DNA of 64,000 nt, from positions 127,887-191,886 of the forward strand of contig NZ_JOGB01000014.1 in the NCBI RefSeq assembly GCF_000719335.1, in the 5' to 3' direction. Below are positions 17,060 to 25,050 of the stretch, piece by piece. Position numbers and translations under genes: made by a program. How positions within the stretch are numbered: the stretch's first letter is position 1; every line of letters starts with the position of its first letter. The DNA comes from Streptomyces sp. NRRL S-87. GTDB taxonomy: Bacteria; Actinomycetota; Actinomycetes; Streptomycetales; Streptomycetaceae. The notes under the pieces are model-generated. The model was not told the DNA's origin and made no database searches. It was given only the letters and a program-made list of their open reading frames with translations.

Positions 17060-17082
17060 TTGTCAGTGGTCGCCCCTAGCGT
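17060..17082 (+). promoter_or_regulatory. DNA-damage (RecA-NDp/PafBC-type) promoter of the WGR gene
   Basis: TTGTCAGTGG (17060-17069) is followed after 7 nt by TAGCGT (17077-17082). This is a perfect TGTCRGTG-N8-TAnnnT match and the closest in the window to the recA promoter form. It predicts a leader of about 55 nt. Confidence 0.82.
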
Positions 17083-17143
17083 CTTCACCAGTGGATCTCC
17101 GGCGGCGAACGGCCGCCGGTTCCGGCCTGGGGAGGGGTCTGTC

Positions 17144-18598
17144 ATGTCTGCTGGCACGCCGGTCGAGGACGTCACGTACCTGGAGCTGTCGCAGGACGGC
17201 GGTGGGGCGCACAAGTTCTACGAGGTGACCGTTGTGGGGACGGCCGTCTCGGTGCGGTACGGGCGGATCGGGGCGGAGGGGCAGGTGCAGGGCTCCTCGT
17301 TCCCGACCGTCGAGAAGGCGCGGGCGGCGGCGGCGAAGAAGATCGGGGAGAAGGTCCGCAAGGGGTACGCCCCGGCGGTCCGGGGGCAGCGCGCGGCCCG
17401 GCCGGTGACCCGGCGCGAGGTGACGTCGGCCCCGTCGACCGCGCGGGCCGTGGCGCCGGTCCTGTGGCGCTTCCGCACGGGCGCCGCGGCCTTCGGGATC
17501 CACGTGGACCAGGACCGCTGCTGGGTGGGGAACCAGGCGGGCGACGTGTACACCCTCAGCCACGGCGGCGAGGTACTGGCCCGCTACTCGCTGCCGGACG
17601 GCGTCAAGTGCCTGGTTGCGGACGACTTCTGGATCTACGCGGGCTGCGACGACGGCACGGTGTACGACCTGTCGTCGAAGGTGCCGTTCGGGGCCTACGC
17701 GATAGCGGAGGACGTGGACATCTTCTGGCTGGACATCCACGAGGGCGTGCTGACCGTCTCGGACGCCTCCGGCGGCCTGACCGTCATCGACCACGAGGAC
17801 GAGTTCCAGTGGTCGCGCCGGTCCTCGGGGCGCCACGGTTGGATGGTGCGCGCGGACGAGCGCGCGGTGTACCACGGCCACAACCGGGGCGTGACGGCGT
17901 ACGCGCCCGACGGCGGCGGCGAGTTGTGGCACACGCCGACGGACGGCGGGGTGCTGTTCGGCTGGCAGGAGGACACGGTGGTGTACGCGGGCACCGGTCG
18001 GAACGTCGTGCAGCGGCTGTCGAAGGCGACGGGCGCGACGGAGGCGACGTACCGGTGCGACACGGCCGTCTACTCGTGCGCCACGTCCGAGGACGGCCGG
18101 CACGTCTTCGCCGGCGACAGCTCCTCGTCCGTGTACTGCTTCGACGCCGACGGGCGGCGGCTGTGGAAGCTGGCCACGGGCAGCGGCTCGGCGCTGTCGA
18201 TGCAGTACCTGGACGGCAAGCTGTACCTGGTGACCACGGACGGGTCCCTGGTGTGCGTGGACGCGAGCGACGCGGCGATCGCCGCCGCGCAGCAGGGTTC
18301 GGTCCCGGCGGCGGTGGACGTGAAGCAGGCGGCCGCGCTGCCTACGTACACGCCGGCGGCCTCGGTGGCACAGGTGGCGACGGTCGCGGCGGCGCCGGCG
18401 GGCGGCATCGTGGTCGAGTGCGTCCAGCAGGCCGGCCGTCTGCGGGTCCACGTGGTCTCGCAGGGGTACGAGCCGTCGTGGAACGTCCAGTTCCCGCGCG
18501 GCATCCGCGAACCCGGCGCCCGCTACGTCGTGGAGGCCCTGCACCCGGCCTCGGGCGGGTTCTACCGCGTCCGCGGCGAGATCCGCCGCCTCGTCTGA
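17144..18598 (+). CDS. WGR-domain protein with beta-propeller, damage-inducible promoter
   Basis: A 484-residue protein. Residues 8-90 form a WGR domain (HKFYEVTVVGTAVSVRYGRIG, then SFPTVEKARAAAAKKIGEKVRKGY), a nucleic-acid-associated module found in PARP enzymes and bacterial MolR-like proteins. Residues about 100-400 contain repeated blade-like segments (YTLSHGGEVLARYSL, VYCFDADGRRLWKLATG) of a PQQ/quinoprotein-like propeller. The tail is a small beta domain. GGGGAGGGG lies 7 nt before the ATG. With its RecA-NDp-type promoter it is a candidate DNA-damage response factor; its activity is unknown. Confidence 0.88.
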   Translation: MSAGTPVEDVTYLELSQDGGGAHKFYEVTVVGTAVSVRYGRIGAEGQVQGSSFPTVEKARAAAAKKIGEKVRKGYAPAVRGQRAARPVTRREVTSAPSTARAVAPVLWRFRTGAAAFGIHVDQDRCWVGNQAGDVYTLSHGGEVLARYSLPDGVKCLVADDFWIYAGCDDGTVYDLSSKVPFGAYAIAEDVDIFWLDIHEGVLTVSDASGGLTVIDHEDEFQWSRRSSGRHGWMVRADERAVYHGHNRGVTAYAPDGGGELWHTPTDGGVLFGWQEDTVVYAGTGRNVVQRLSKATGATEATYRCDTAVYSCATSEDGRHVFAGDSSSSVYCFDADGRRLWKLATGSGSALSMQYLDGKLYLVTTDGSLVCVDASDAAIAAAQQGSVPAAVDVKQAAALPTYTPAASVAQVATVAAAPAGGIVVECVQQAGRLRVHVVSQGYEPSWNVQFPRGIREPGARYVVEALHPASGGFYRVRGEIRRLV

Positions 18599-18652
18599 GC
18601 CGGGCCGGCGGACCGAGGTGAGAGCCGGGCCGTGCGGCGGTATCTACCAGGC

Positions 18653-19318
18653 ATGAACCTCGTGGTCTTCGAAGCACTCCGGCCGGTGCACTGCGCCGAC
18701 TGCCGGACCGGGCCGCTGCGGCACCTGGTGCGCGAGTCGGGGGTCCCGCGGTGCCTGCACTGCGCGGACCTCGGCCACCTGGTGTACCTTCCGCGCGGCA
18801 ACGCGGCCCTCACCCGCCGGTCCCGGGAGGGCAGTTCCCTTCACGCGGTGGTGGTCCGCTACCACAAGCGGCGCAAACGGCACGAGCGCCAGGGGGTGTT
18901 CGTGGAGGAGGCCGCCCTGGCGGCGGCGGAGGTGCGCTGCCTGGCCGACGCCGAGGCGCGGGCCCGGCGCCGGGACCGGGCCCGACTGCGGCGCGCGGCC
19001 GAGGACACCCGCTTCACCGCGGCGTTCGCCGCGGAGATACGACGCCTGTTCCCGGGCATCCCACCCGAGCGGGCGGCGGCCATCGCCGCGCACGCGTCGG
19101 TGCGGGGCAGCGGGCGGGTGGGGCGCAGTGCGGCCGGTCGGGCACTGGACCCGGTCGCCGTCTCGGTGGCCGTCCGGGCCGCGGTGCGGCACACCGACAC
19201 CGACTACGACGCGCTGTTGATGGCGGGGGTGCCGCGGTTCGAGGCCCGGGCCCGGCTGGCGGCCCGGATCGACGCCGTACTGACCGCCTGGCGGGAGCCG
19301 GCCGCGCCGGCGGCCTGA
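18653..19318 (+). CDS. DUF2293 domain protein
   Basis: A protein of about 221 residues. The N-terminus carries two CxxC pairs (HCADCRTGP and RCLHCADLG), a probable zinc ribbon, followed by a basic helical stretch. The C-terminal DUF2293 domain includes RRLFPGIPPERAAAIAAHAS, SGRVGRSAAGRALD and HTDTDYDALLMAGV. Function is unknown; the zinc ribbon and basic helix suggest nucleic acid binding. An in-frame GTG at 18632 has a GAGGTGA site upstream and could be the true start. It lies 54 nt after the WGR gene on the same strand and may share its damage-inducible transcript. Confidence 0.85.
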   Translation: MNLVVFEALRPVHCADCRTGPLRHLVRESGVPRCLHCADLGHLVYLPRGNAALTRRSREGSSLHAVVVRYHKRRKRHERQGVFVEEAALAAAEVRCLADAEARARRRDRARLRRAAEDTRFTAAFAAEIRRLFPGIPPERAAAIAAHASVRGSGRVGRSAAGRALDPVAVSVAVRAAVRHTDTDYDALLMAGVPRFEARARLAARIDAVLTAWREPAAPAA

Positions 19319-19372
19319 CGGCCGCCGTCCGTGGCGCCCCGCCCGGTCCCGAGGGCGGTCCCAGGACCGGTC

Positions 19373-20098
19373 TCAGGAAGTGGGCCGGAACCTGCGGTAG
19401 AGCAGGGCGCCGCCGAGGAGCAGGCCCGCGCCCGCCGGGGCGAGGTAGCCGAGGGCGTCGGTGCCGGTGTGCGCGAGGCCGGGTCCGGCCGGCCGGGCCA
19501 CGGCGACGGGGGCCGGCGCCGTGGGGGCGGGCGGCCGGACCACGGGGGCCGTCGGCTGGGGCGGCTTGAGGCCGCTGTGCGGGCCGGGGCCGTTCACGGA
19601 GGTGTTGCCGTGGGCGGCGTTGCCGACGCCGACGACGTTCACGGAGTTCCCGCTGATGTTCACCGGCACGTCCACCGGCAGCTGGATGCCGTTGCCGGAC
19701 AGCAGCCCGGGCGAATCCTTTCCGCTCCCCTGGGCGTGCGCACCGCCGCCGCTCGTCGCGGTACCGGTGCGCGCGCTGCCGGTATGCGAGGTGCCGGGTT
19801 TGACGTCCTGTCCGGCGGCCGCGGCGGAGCCGTGCCCGGCTCCGGGGCGCGCGTCGTTCGCGCACGCGTTGCCCGCGGCCGGGTTGAGCAGCCCGACGAC
19901 GCTCACGGTGTTGCCGCACACGTTCACCGGCACGTGCACCGGCAGTTGGACCAGGTTGCCCGATACCACACCGGGCGACCCGGCACCGTGGCCCGCGGCG
20001 CCCGCATCGGCGTACGCGGCGCCCGTGATCCCGGCGACGGTCGCCGCACCCCCCGCAACGATCGTCGCGATCAAGCCACTTCGACGAACCTGCCGCAT
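19373..20098 (-). CDS. Long chaplin with sortase sorting signal
   Basis: A 241-residue cell-wall chaplin of the ChpA/B/C class, which coats aerial hyphae. A signal peptide covers residues 1-30. Chaplin domain 1 (about 42-80) keeps both cysteines (VNVCGNTV and GNACAND). Domain 2 (about 130-168) has serines instead (VNISGNSV and GNTSVNG). A Pro/Ala-rich spacer leads to LAHTG, a hydrophobic stretch and RRFRPTS, a sortase E-type LAxTG signal. GGAAGGTGGGA lies before the ATG. A sigma-BldN promoter precedes it. Confidence 0.95.
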   Translation of the reverse strand: MRQVRRSGLIATIVAGGAATVAGITGAAYADAGAAGHGAGSPGVVSGNLVQLPVHVPVNVCGNTVSVVGLLNPAAGNACANDARPGAGHGSAAAAGQDVKPGTSHTGSARTGTATSGGGAHAQGSGKDSPGLLSGNGIQLPVDVPVNISGNSVNVVGVGNAAHGNTSVNGPGPHSGLKPPQPTAPVVRPPAPTAPAPVAVARPAGPGLAHTGTDALGYLAPAGAGLLLGGALLYRRFRPTS

Positions 20099-20150
20099 CT
20101 GTGTCCCACCTTCCGGGGAGAGGTCCGCGGGTGCTGCACCCGCACCGGAA

Positions 20151-20178
20151 TCAACGCGATGGAGCCATTCGGGTTATG
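20151..20178 (-). promoter_or_regulatory. Sigma-BldN-type promoter of the chaplin gene
   Basis: The minus strand reads CATAAC, 16 nt, then CGTTGA. The known sigma-BldN consensus is CGTAAC-N16-CGTTGA, so there is one mismatch and the exact spacer. The predicted transcript begins with an 8-bp hairpin (20127-20143, GCGGGTGC/GCACCCGC) about 30 nt before the start codon. Confidence 0.75.
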
Positions 20179-20224
20179 GCCAGTAGGCATTTCACTCGAT
20201 CGGGTTCTGGGTAGTCCGTACTTC

Positions 20225-20776
20225 ATGACGGATCGCCCGCTCCTCCTCCTCGACGTGGACGGCCCCCTCAACCCCTACCGCGACCCCCTCGCCGGCCTGC
20301 GCGGATACACCAGCCACCGGATGCGCCCGGAGGTCTGGCTGTCCTTCCAGCGGCCCGGTTCGCGCCGCGTCCGGCGCGGACTGCGCGTCCGGCTGCACCC
20401 GGGCCACGGTGCCCGCCTGACCGCACTGCCGTACGAACTCGCCTGGGCCACCACCTGGATGCACCAGGCGAACACCCTCGTCTCCCCGCACATCGGCCTC
20501 CCGGACGACCTGCCCGTCATCGAATGGCCGGAACTGTTCGCCCGCGACCCCGACGGGCTCTACTGGAAGACCCGACCGCTCCTGGAGTGGGCCGCCGGCC
20601 GCCCCTTCGCCTGGGTCGACGACATGATCGGCCCGAAGGACGTCGCGTACGCCCGGGCGCACCACGACGCACCCGCCCTGCTCCTGCGCATCCACCCCCG
20701 CCGCGGCCTGCGCCCCGCGGACTTCACCACGCTGTCCCGGTGGGCCCTTCGGCTGCGGGCGGACGGAGACGCGTGA
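20225..20776 (+). CDS. HAD-like hydrolase family protein
   Basis: A 183-residue protein. It begins with the HAD nucleophile motif LLLLDVDGPLNPY (DxDG) and has FAWVDDMIG near residue 135, which fits motif IV acidic residues. The intervening cap is short. Catalytic potential is retained but the substrate is unknown. No strong SD precedes the ATG. The 3' end overlaps the oppositely oriented SWIM gene by 53 bp within both coding regions. Confidence 0.82.
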   Translation: MTDRPLLLLDVDGPLNPYRDPLAGLRGYTSHRMRPEVWLSFQRPGSRRVRRGLRVRLHPGHGARLTALPYELAWATTWMHQANTLVSPHIGLPDDLPVIEWPELFARDPDGLYWKTRPLLEWAAGRPFAWVDDMIGPKDVAYARAHHDAPALLLRIHPRRGLRPADFTTLSRWALRLRADGDA

Positions 20777-21971
20777 GGGCCTCGACGGGATCGGTGGACG
20801 GGGCCCCGGCCGGCCACCAGTCGTCGGGGGCGGCGGCGGAGGACTCGTAGGGGTACCACCTGCCGTCGCGACCGAAGCGCAGCTGACGGATGGGCCCGCT
20901 GAGGTGGTTGCGGTGCGGCCGGAAGCCCTCCAGGCCGGCGGCGCGCAGCGCCGGGCGGGCCCGGTCGAAGGGGCCCGCGGGCGGGTCCCACGGCTCGTCG
21001 AGGACCTCCAGGGCGGGCGCACCGCCCTGCCGCCAGGCCGCGGCGGCCCGCGCCAGCTCGGTCGTCGAGCGGCCCGTCGCCCGGGCCAGGTCCCGGTAGA
21101 GGGCCCGGGCCGCGCCGGTGAGCCCCGACGTGGGGTGGGCGGAGGCCAGCCGGGCCGCGTCCTGCCACAGGCCCAGCCCGCCGACCGGGTCCTGCCCGGT
21201 GGTGAGCAGCCCGTACGCCCGCGCGGCCGCATCGGTGGCCAGCTGGTCCAGGGCCAGCGGATCGGGGGCGGCGGGATCGTCGGGGCAGGCCGGCGGATGC
21301 CCGGGGGCCGCCGGCGGGGCCGGCGGGGCGGGCAGCGGCGGCAGGGAACGCGGCGCCAGGGCCGCGCGCGCCAGGACGCCGGGGAGCTCGGACGCGGCTG
21401 CGGGCCGCTCACGGGCCGCGTGCGCGGCGCTGCGCCGGGACAGCTCGTCGAGCAGCTCCCGCTCCCCGCGGCCGCGCAGCAGCAGGAGCACGAACGGATC
21501 GTGGTCCACCAGGCGCGCCAGCCGGTAGCAGAGCGCGGCCGCGTGCTTGCACGGCGGCCGGCCGAAGTCCGGGCAGGAGCACGTGGGGATCAGGTCCCCG
21601 CGCCCCGGCAGCAGCGCCTCGGCCAGCGCCTGCGGCACCTCCCGCTCCAGGAGCGCCGCCAGCTGGGCCGGATCCGCCGCCACGGCCTCGAGCAGTTCGT
21701 CCCAGGCCTCGTCCGTGAACGTACCGAGCGCGACCGACGTCCGGTACGGGCGCGGCCGGCTGCCCCGCACGTAGGCCACCGCCCGGCCGGGCGTCACCGT
21801 GACCGCCTCCAGCCGCCCCTCCTCGGCGTACGCCCGACCGCGCGCCAGCCGCGCCCCGTCCGAGCGCGCCTCCAGCACCCGCACCCAGGCCCGCCCCCAC
21901 CAGCTCTCGGGCGCCACCCCGGGCGGCAGGGCGTCGAACGTACGACGGCGGTCCTCCCGCGCGGTGATCAC
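20724..21971 (-). CDS. SWIM zinc-finger protein
   Basis: A 415-residue protein carrying a SWIM zinc finger, CSCPDFGRPPCKHAAAL near residue 132 (CxC...CxH). The N-terminal part (RTFDALPPGVAPESWWGRAWVRVLE) is typical of SWIM proteins encoded beside SNF2 helicases. The C-terminal half is Ala/Pro-rich with a WYPYESSAAAPDDWWPAG segment. SWIM fingers bind DNA or proteins. The GTG start overlaps the stop of the SNF2 gene by 4 nt (GTGA), so the two are translationally coupled and likely act together. Confidence 0.92.
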   Translation of the reverse strand: MITAREDRRRTFDALPPGVAPESWWGRAWVRVLEARSDGARLARGRAYAEEGRLEAVTVTPGRAVAYVRGSRPRPYRTSVALGTFTDEAWDELLEAVAADPAQLAALLEREVPQALAEALLPGRGDLIPTCSCPDFGRPPCKHAAALCYRLARLVDHDPFVLLLLRGRGERELLDELSRRSAAHAARERPAAASELPGVLARAALAPRSLPPLPAPPAPPAAPGHPPACPDDPAAPDPLALDQLATDAAARAYGLLTTGQDPVGGLGLWQDAARLASAHPTSGLTGAARALYRDLARATGRSTTELARAAAAWRQGGAPALEVLDEPWDPPAGPFDRARPALRAAGLEGFRPHRNHLSGPIRQLRFGRDGRWYPYESSAAAPDDWWPAGAPSTDPVEALTRLRPPAAEGPTGTAW

Positions 21972-24850
21972 GACGGCCTGCGCAGGGAGACGAGATCGGC
22001 CAGCTCGGCGTCGGTCAGCTCGGTCAGCGCCGCCTCACCGGAGCCCAGTACGGCGTCGGCCAGGGCCCGCTTGGCGGCGAGGAGCTCGGCGATCCGGTCC
22101 TCGACGGTGCCCTCGGCGACGAGCCGGTGCACCTGCACCGGCTGCGTCTGCCCGATGCGGTACGCCCGGTCGGTGGCCTGCTCCTCGACGGCCGGGTTCC
22201 ACCACCGGTCGTAGTGGACGACATGGCCCGCCCGGGTCAGGTTCAGGCCCGTCCCCGCGGCCTTCAGCGACAGCAGGAACACCGGCACCTCCCCCGACTG
22301 GAAGCGGTCCACCAACTCCTCGCGACGGGCCACCGGGGTCCCCCCGTGCAACAACTGGCAGGCCACGCCACGGGCTTCGAGGTGCTGTTCCAGGATCCGC
22401 GCCATCGACACGTACTGGGTGAAGACCAGCACCGAGGCGCCCTCCGCGAGGATCGTGTCCAGCAGCTCGTCCAGCAGGGCCAGCTTGCCCGAGCGGTGCG
22501 CGGTCCGGGGCGACGCCTCCTTGAGGTACTGGGCGGGGTGGTTGCATATCTGCTTGAGCGAGGCCAGCAGCTTCATCACCAGACCGCGCCGGGCGATGCC
22601 CTCGCTCGCCTCGATGAGCGCCATCGTCTCGTCCACCGCCGCCCGGTAGAGCGCGACCTGCTCGCGGGTGAGGGCGACCGGATGGTCGGTCTCGGTCTTG
22701 GGCGGCAGCTCGGGCGCGATGCCGGGATCGGACTTCTTGCGGCGCAGCAGGAACGGGCGCACCATCCGGGCCAGGCGCGCGACGGCCTCCTCGTATCCCG
22801 GATTGGCCTCCTGCTCGGCCGCCCGCGCATGCCGGGCGCGGAAGGCGGTCAGGGGACCGAGCAGCCCCGGGGTGGTCCAGTCCAGCAGTGCCCACAGCTC
22901 GGAGAGGTTGTTCTCCACCGGAGTGCCGGTCAGTGCCACCCGGGCCGGAGCGGGGATCGTCCGCAGCGCCCGGGCGGTGGCCGAGCGCGGGTTCTTCAGG
23001 TGCTGCGCCTCGTCGGCCACCACCAGCCCCCAGTCCCGCTCGGCCAGCAGATGCGCGCTCGCGCGCATCGTGGCGTAGGTGGTGAGCACGAAGCCACCGG
23101 TACGGGCGGCCGGCACACCGGCTTCGGGCAGCGGCTCGAAGACCGGGGCGCCGAGGGTCCGGGAGCTGCCGTGGTAGCGCATGACGGGCACGCCCGGCGC
23201 GAACCGCTCGATCTCCCGCTGCCAGTTGCCCAGCAGCGAGGCCGGGCACACCACCAGCGTCGGTTCCGGGCGCGCCCGGTGCAGGTGGAGGGCGATGAGC
23301 GTGACGGTCTTGCCCAGCCCCATGTCGTCGGCCAGACAACCGCCCAGCCCGAGCGAGGTCATCAGGTCCAGCCAGGCCAGCCCGCGCCGCTGGTACCCGC
23401 GCAGGGTGGCCGCGAGCCCGGCGGGCTCCGGCAGCGGCTCCGGCTCACCGGTCAGCCTCCCCCGCAACGCGGCCAGCGCACCCACCGGCACCGCCTCGAC
23501 CGGCTCGCCGTCCACCTCCGCCGTACCACTCAGCACCGTCGCCAGCGCGTCGACGGGGTCGAGCAGCCCCAACTGCCGCCTGCGGGCCTTGCGTACGAGC
23601 GCCGGGTCCACCCGCACCCACTGGTCGCGCAGCCGCACCACCGGCCGGTGCGCCTGCGCGAGGGCGTCCAGCTCGGACGGGGTGAGCCGGTCCCCGCCGA
23701 GGGCGATCTCCCATTCGAACGAGAAGAGCGACCCGGCGTCGAAGAAGGACGTGCCGTCCGCGGCGGACCCGGGGGCCGGCCGGACCACGGCCGTCGCCGC
23801 GAGCGTCCGCGCCAGCTCGCGCGGCCAGTGCACGACCACGCCCGCCCCCGCCAGCCGGGTCGCGGCCGACCCGAGCAGGTCCTCCAGCTCCGGGTCCGAC
23901 AGGGCGAGCACGTCCGGCACGGGCTGCTCCAGCAGCCGCAGCAGCGGCGCCCACACCCGCGCGGCCCGCCGCACGGCCAACACCGCGTCGACCCGCGCCC
24001 GCGGCCCGAAACCGTCCGCCGCCCGCCCCGCCCACAGCTCCCCCGCGTCCGTGACCAGCGTCGGATCGGCCAGACTGTGCACCTGCAGCACCGCCGCCCC
24101 CGCACGCCTGGACACCCTCCCCCCGTCCGCCGCGCCGGCGGTCCCCTCGTCCGAGCCGTCGAAGATGCCGCGCGCCGGCAGATCGAGCCGCAGCGAGATC
24201 CCCACCCCCGCATCGGCCCCCGCCGCCACCTGCGCCGCCCAGTCCCGCATCCCGGGCACGTGCTGCGGCTCCCGGGCCGCGAAGGGCGCACCGAGCGCGT
24301 GCGCGGCCGCGGGAGTCCGGGGCAGACCGTCGGCCACCGCATCGAGGAACGCCCGCACGAGCGCCTCCGGCTCGGGCAGCCGCAGCGGCCGCCTCCCCGG
24401 CAGCGGCGTCGCGTACGCCTCGTACGGCATCGCGGCGGCCACCGCCCGCAGGTGCGCCACGTCATCGGCGTCCAGGGGCCCCGCCCGCCAGGCATCGAGG
24501 TCCTCGGCGGTGAGACCGGGCAGCAGCCGCCCCCGGGCGGTCAGCCCCAACGCCTGCAGCGCCGCCGCCCCCCAACAACGGGCCGCCGGATGGGCGACAG
24601 GGTCCTGCCGCGCCCGGACGAGCAGCGGCAGCGCATCCACCACCGGCAGCACCAGCGCGGCCACCGACCGACTGCGCACCCCCGCACCGTGCGGTCCCAC
24701 GACCGTGAGGGTGCGCAGCTCCCCACCCCCGGACTCCCCCGGCGAGCCGCTCGGCACCCCGTCCCCCGGATGCCAGAAGGCGAGGCGCCCCTCACGGGGC
24801 AGGGCGGCAGGCAGGAACACCGCCGCCGCACGACGGACGTCGATGCTCAC
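21968..24850 (-). CDS. SNF2-family DEAD/DEAH helicase
   Basis: A 960-residue Swi2/Snf2 ATPase. The N-terminal half (1-470) is a family-specific region. The motor holds CLADDMGLGKTVTLIAL (motif I), VVADEAQHLKNP (DEAQ, motif II), ALTGTPVENN (III), LVFTQYVSMARILEQHL (IV), SLKAAGTGLNLTRAGHVVHY (V) and ATDRAYRIGQTQ (VI). These proteins translocate on double-stranded DNA and remodel protein-DNA complexes. The GTG at 24850 has GGAGGGAGG 7 nt upstream. An RecA-NDp-like promoter lies 65 nt upstream, suggesting a role in damage response together with the coupled SWIM protein. Confidence 0.95.
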   Translation of the reverse strand: MSIDVRRAAAVFLPAALPREGRLAFWHPGDGVPSGSPGESGGGELRTLTVVGPHGAGVRSRSVAALVLPVVDALPLLVRARQDPVAHPAARCWGAAALQALGLTARGRLLPGLTAEDLDAWRAGPLDADDVAHLRAVAAAMPYEAYATPLPGRRPLRLPEPEALVRAFLDAVADGLPRTPAAAHALGAPFAAREPQHVPGMRDWAAQVAAGADAGVGISLRLDLPARGIFDGSDEGTAGAADGGRVSRRAGAAVLQVHSLADPTLVTDAGELWAGRAADGFGPRARVDAVLAVRRAARVWAPLLRLLEQPVPDVLALSDPELEDLLGSAATRLAGAGVVVHWPRELARTLAATAVVRPAPGSAADGTSFFDAGSLFSFEWEIALGGDRLTPSELDALAQAHRPVVRLRDQWVRVDPALVRKARRRQLGLLDPVDALATVLSGTAEVDGEPVEAVPVGALAALRGRLTGEPEPLPEPAGLAATLRGYQRRGLAWLDLMTSLGLGGCLADDMGLGKTVTLIALHLHRARPEPTLVVCPASLLGNWQREIERFAPGVPVMRYHGSSRTLGAPVFEPLPEAGVPAARTGGFVLTTYATMRASAHLLAERDWGLVVADEAQHLKNPRSATARALRTIPAPARVALTGTPVENNLSELWALLDWTTPGLLGPLTAFRARHARAAEQEANPGYEEAVARLARMVRPFLLRRKKSDPGIAPELPPKTETDHPVALTREQVALYRAAVDETMALIEASEGIARRGLVMKLLASLKQICNHPAQYLKEASPRTAHRSGKLALLDELLDTILAEGASVLVFTQYVSMARILEQHLEARGVACQLLHGGTPVARREELVDRFQSGEVPVFLLSLKAAGTGLNLTRAGHVVHYDRWWNPAVEEQATDRAYRIGQTQPVQVHRLVAEGTVEDRIAELLAAKRALADAVLGSGEAALTELTDAELADLVSLRRPS

Positions 24851-24914
24851 GGGGCGCCTCCCTCCACACCGGGCCGGACAGGCCCGACCGAACCAGCATT
24901 CCGATCTCCAAGCG

Positions 24915-24937
24915 AGTCTAGGCGCGCCCCCTGACAC
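24915..24937 (-). promoter_or_regulatory. DNA-damage (RecA-NDp/PafBC-like) promoter of the SNF2-SWIM operon
   Basis: The minus strand reads TGTCAGGG, 8 nt, then TAGACT: one mismatch to TGTCRGTG-N8-TAnnnT. The predicted leader is about 58 nt and contains the strong GGAGGGAGG ribosome site. Confidence 0.65.
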
Positions 24938-25050
24938 TCCCCCTGACCTGCCCCTTCACCGCCCCGATCCCCAAAGCCACCCGACCCGGGCCACACATCC
25001 CTGGCGGTGCCCGGTCAGCTTCAGCTCCCGGCCTTCAGCCGGCCGGACCC

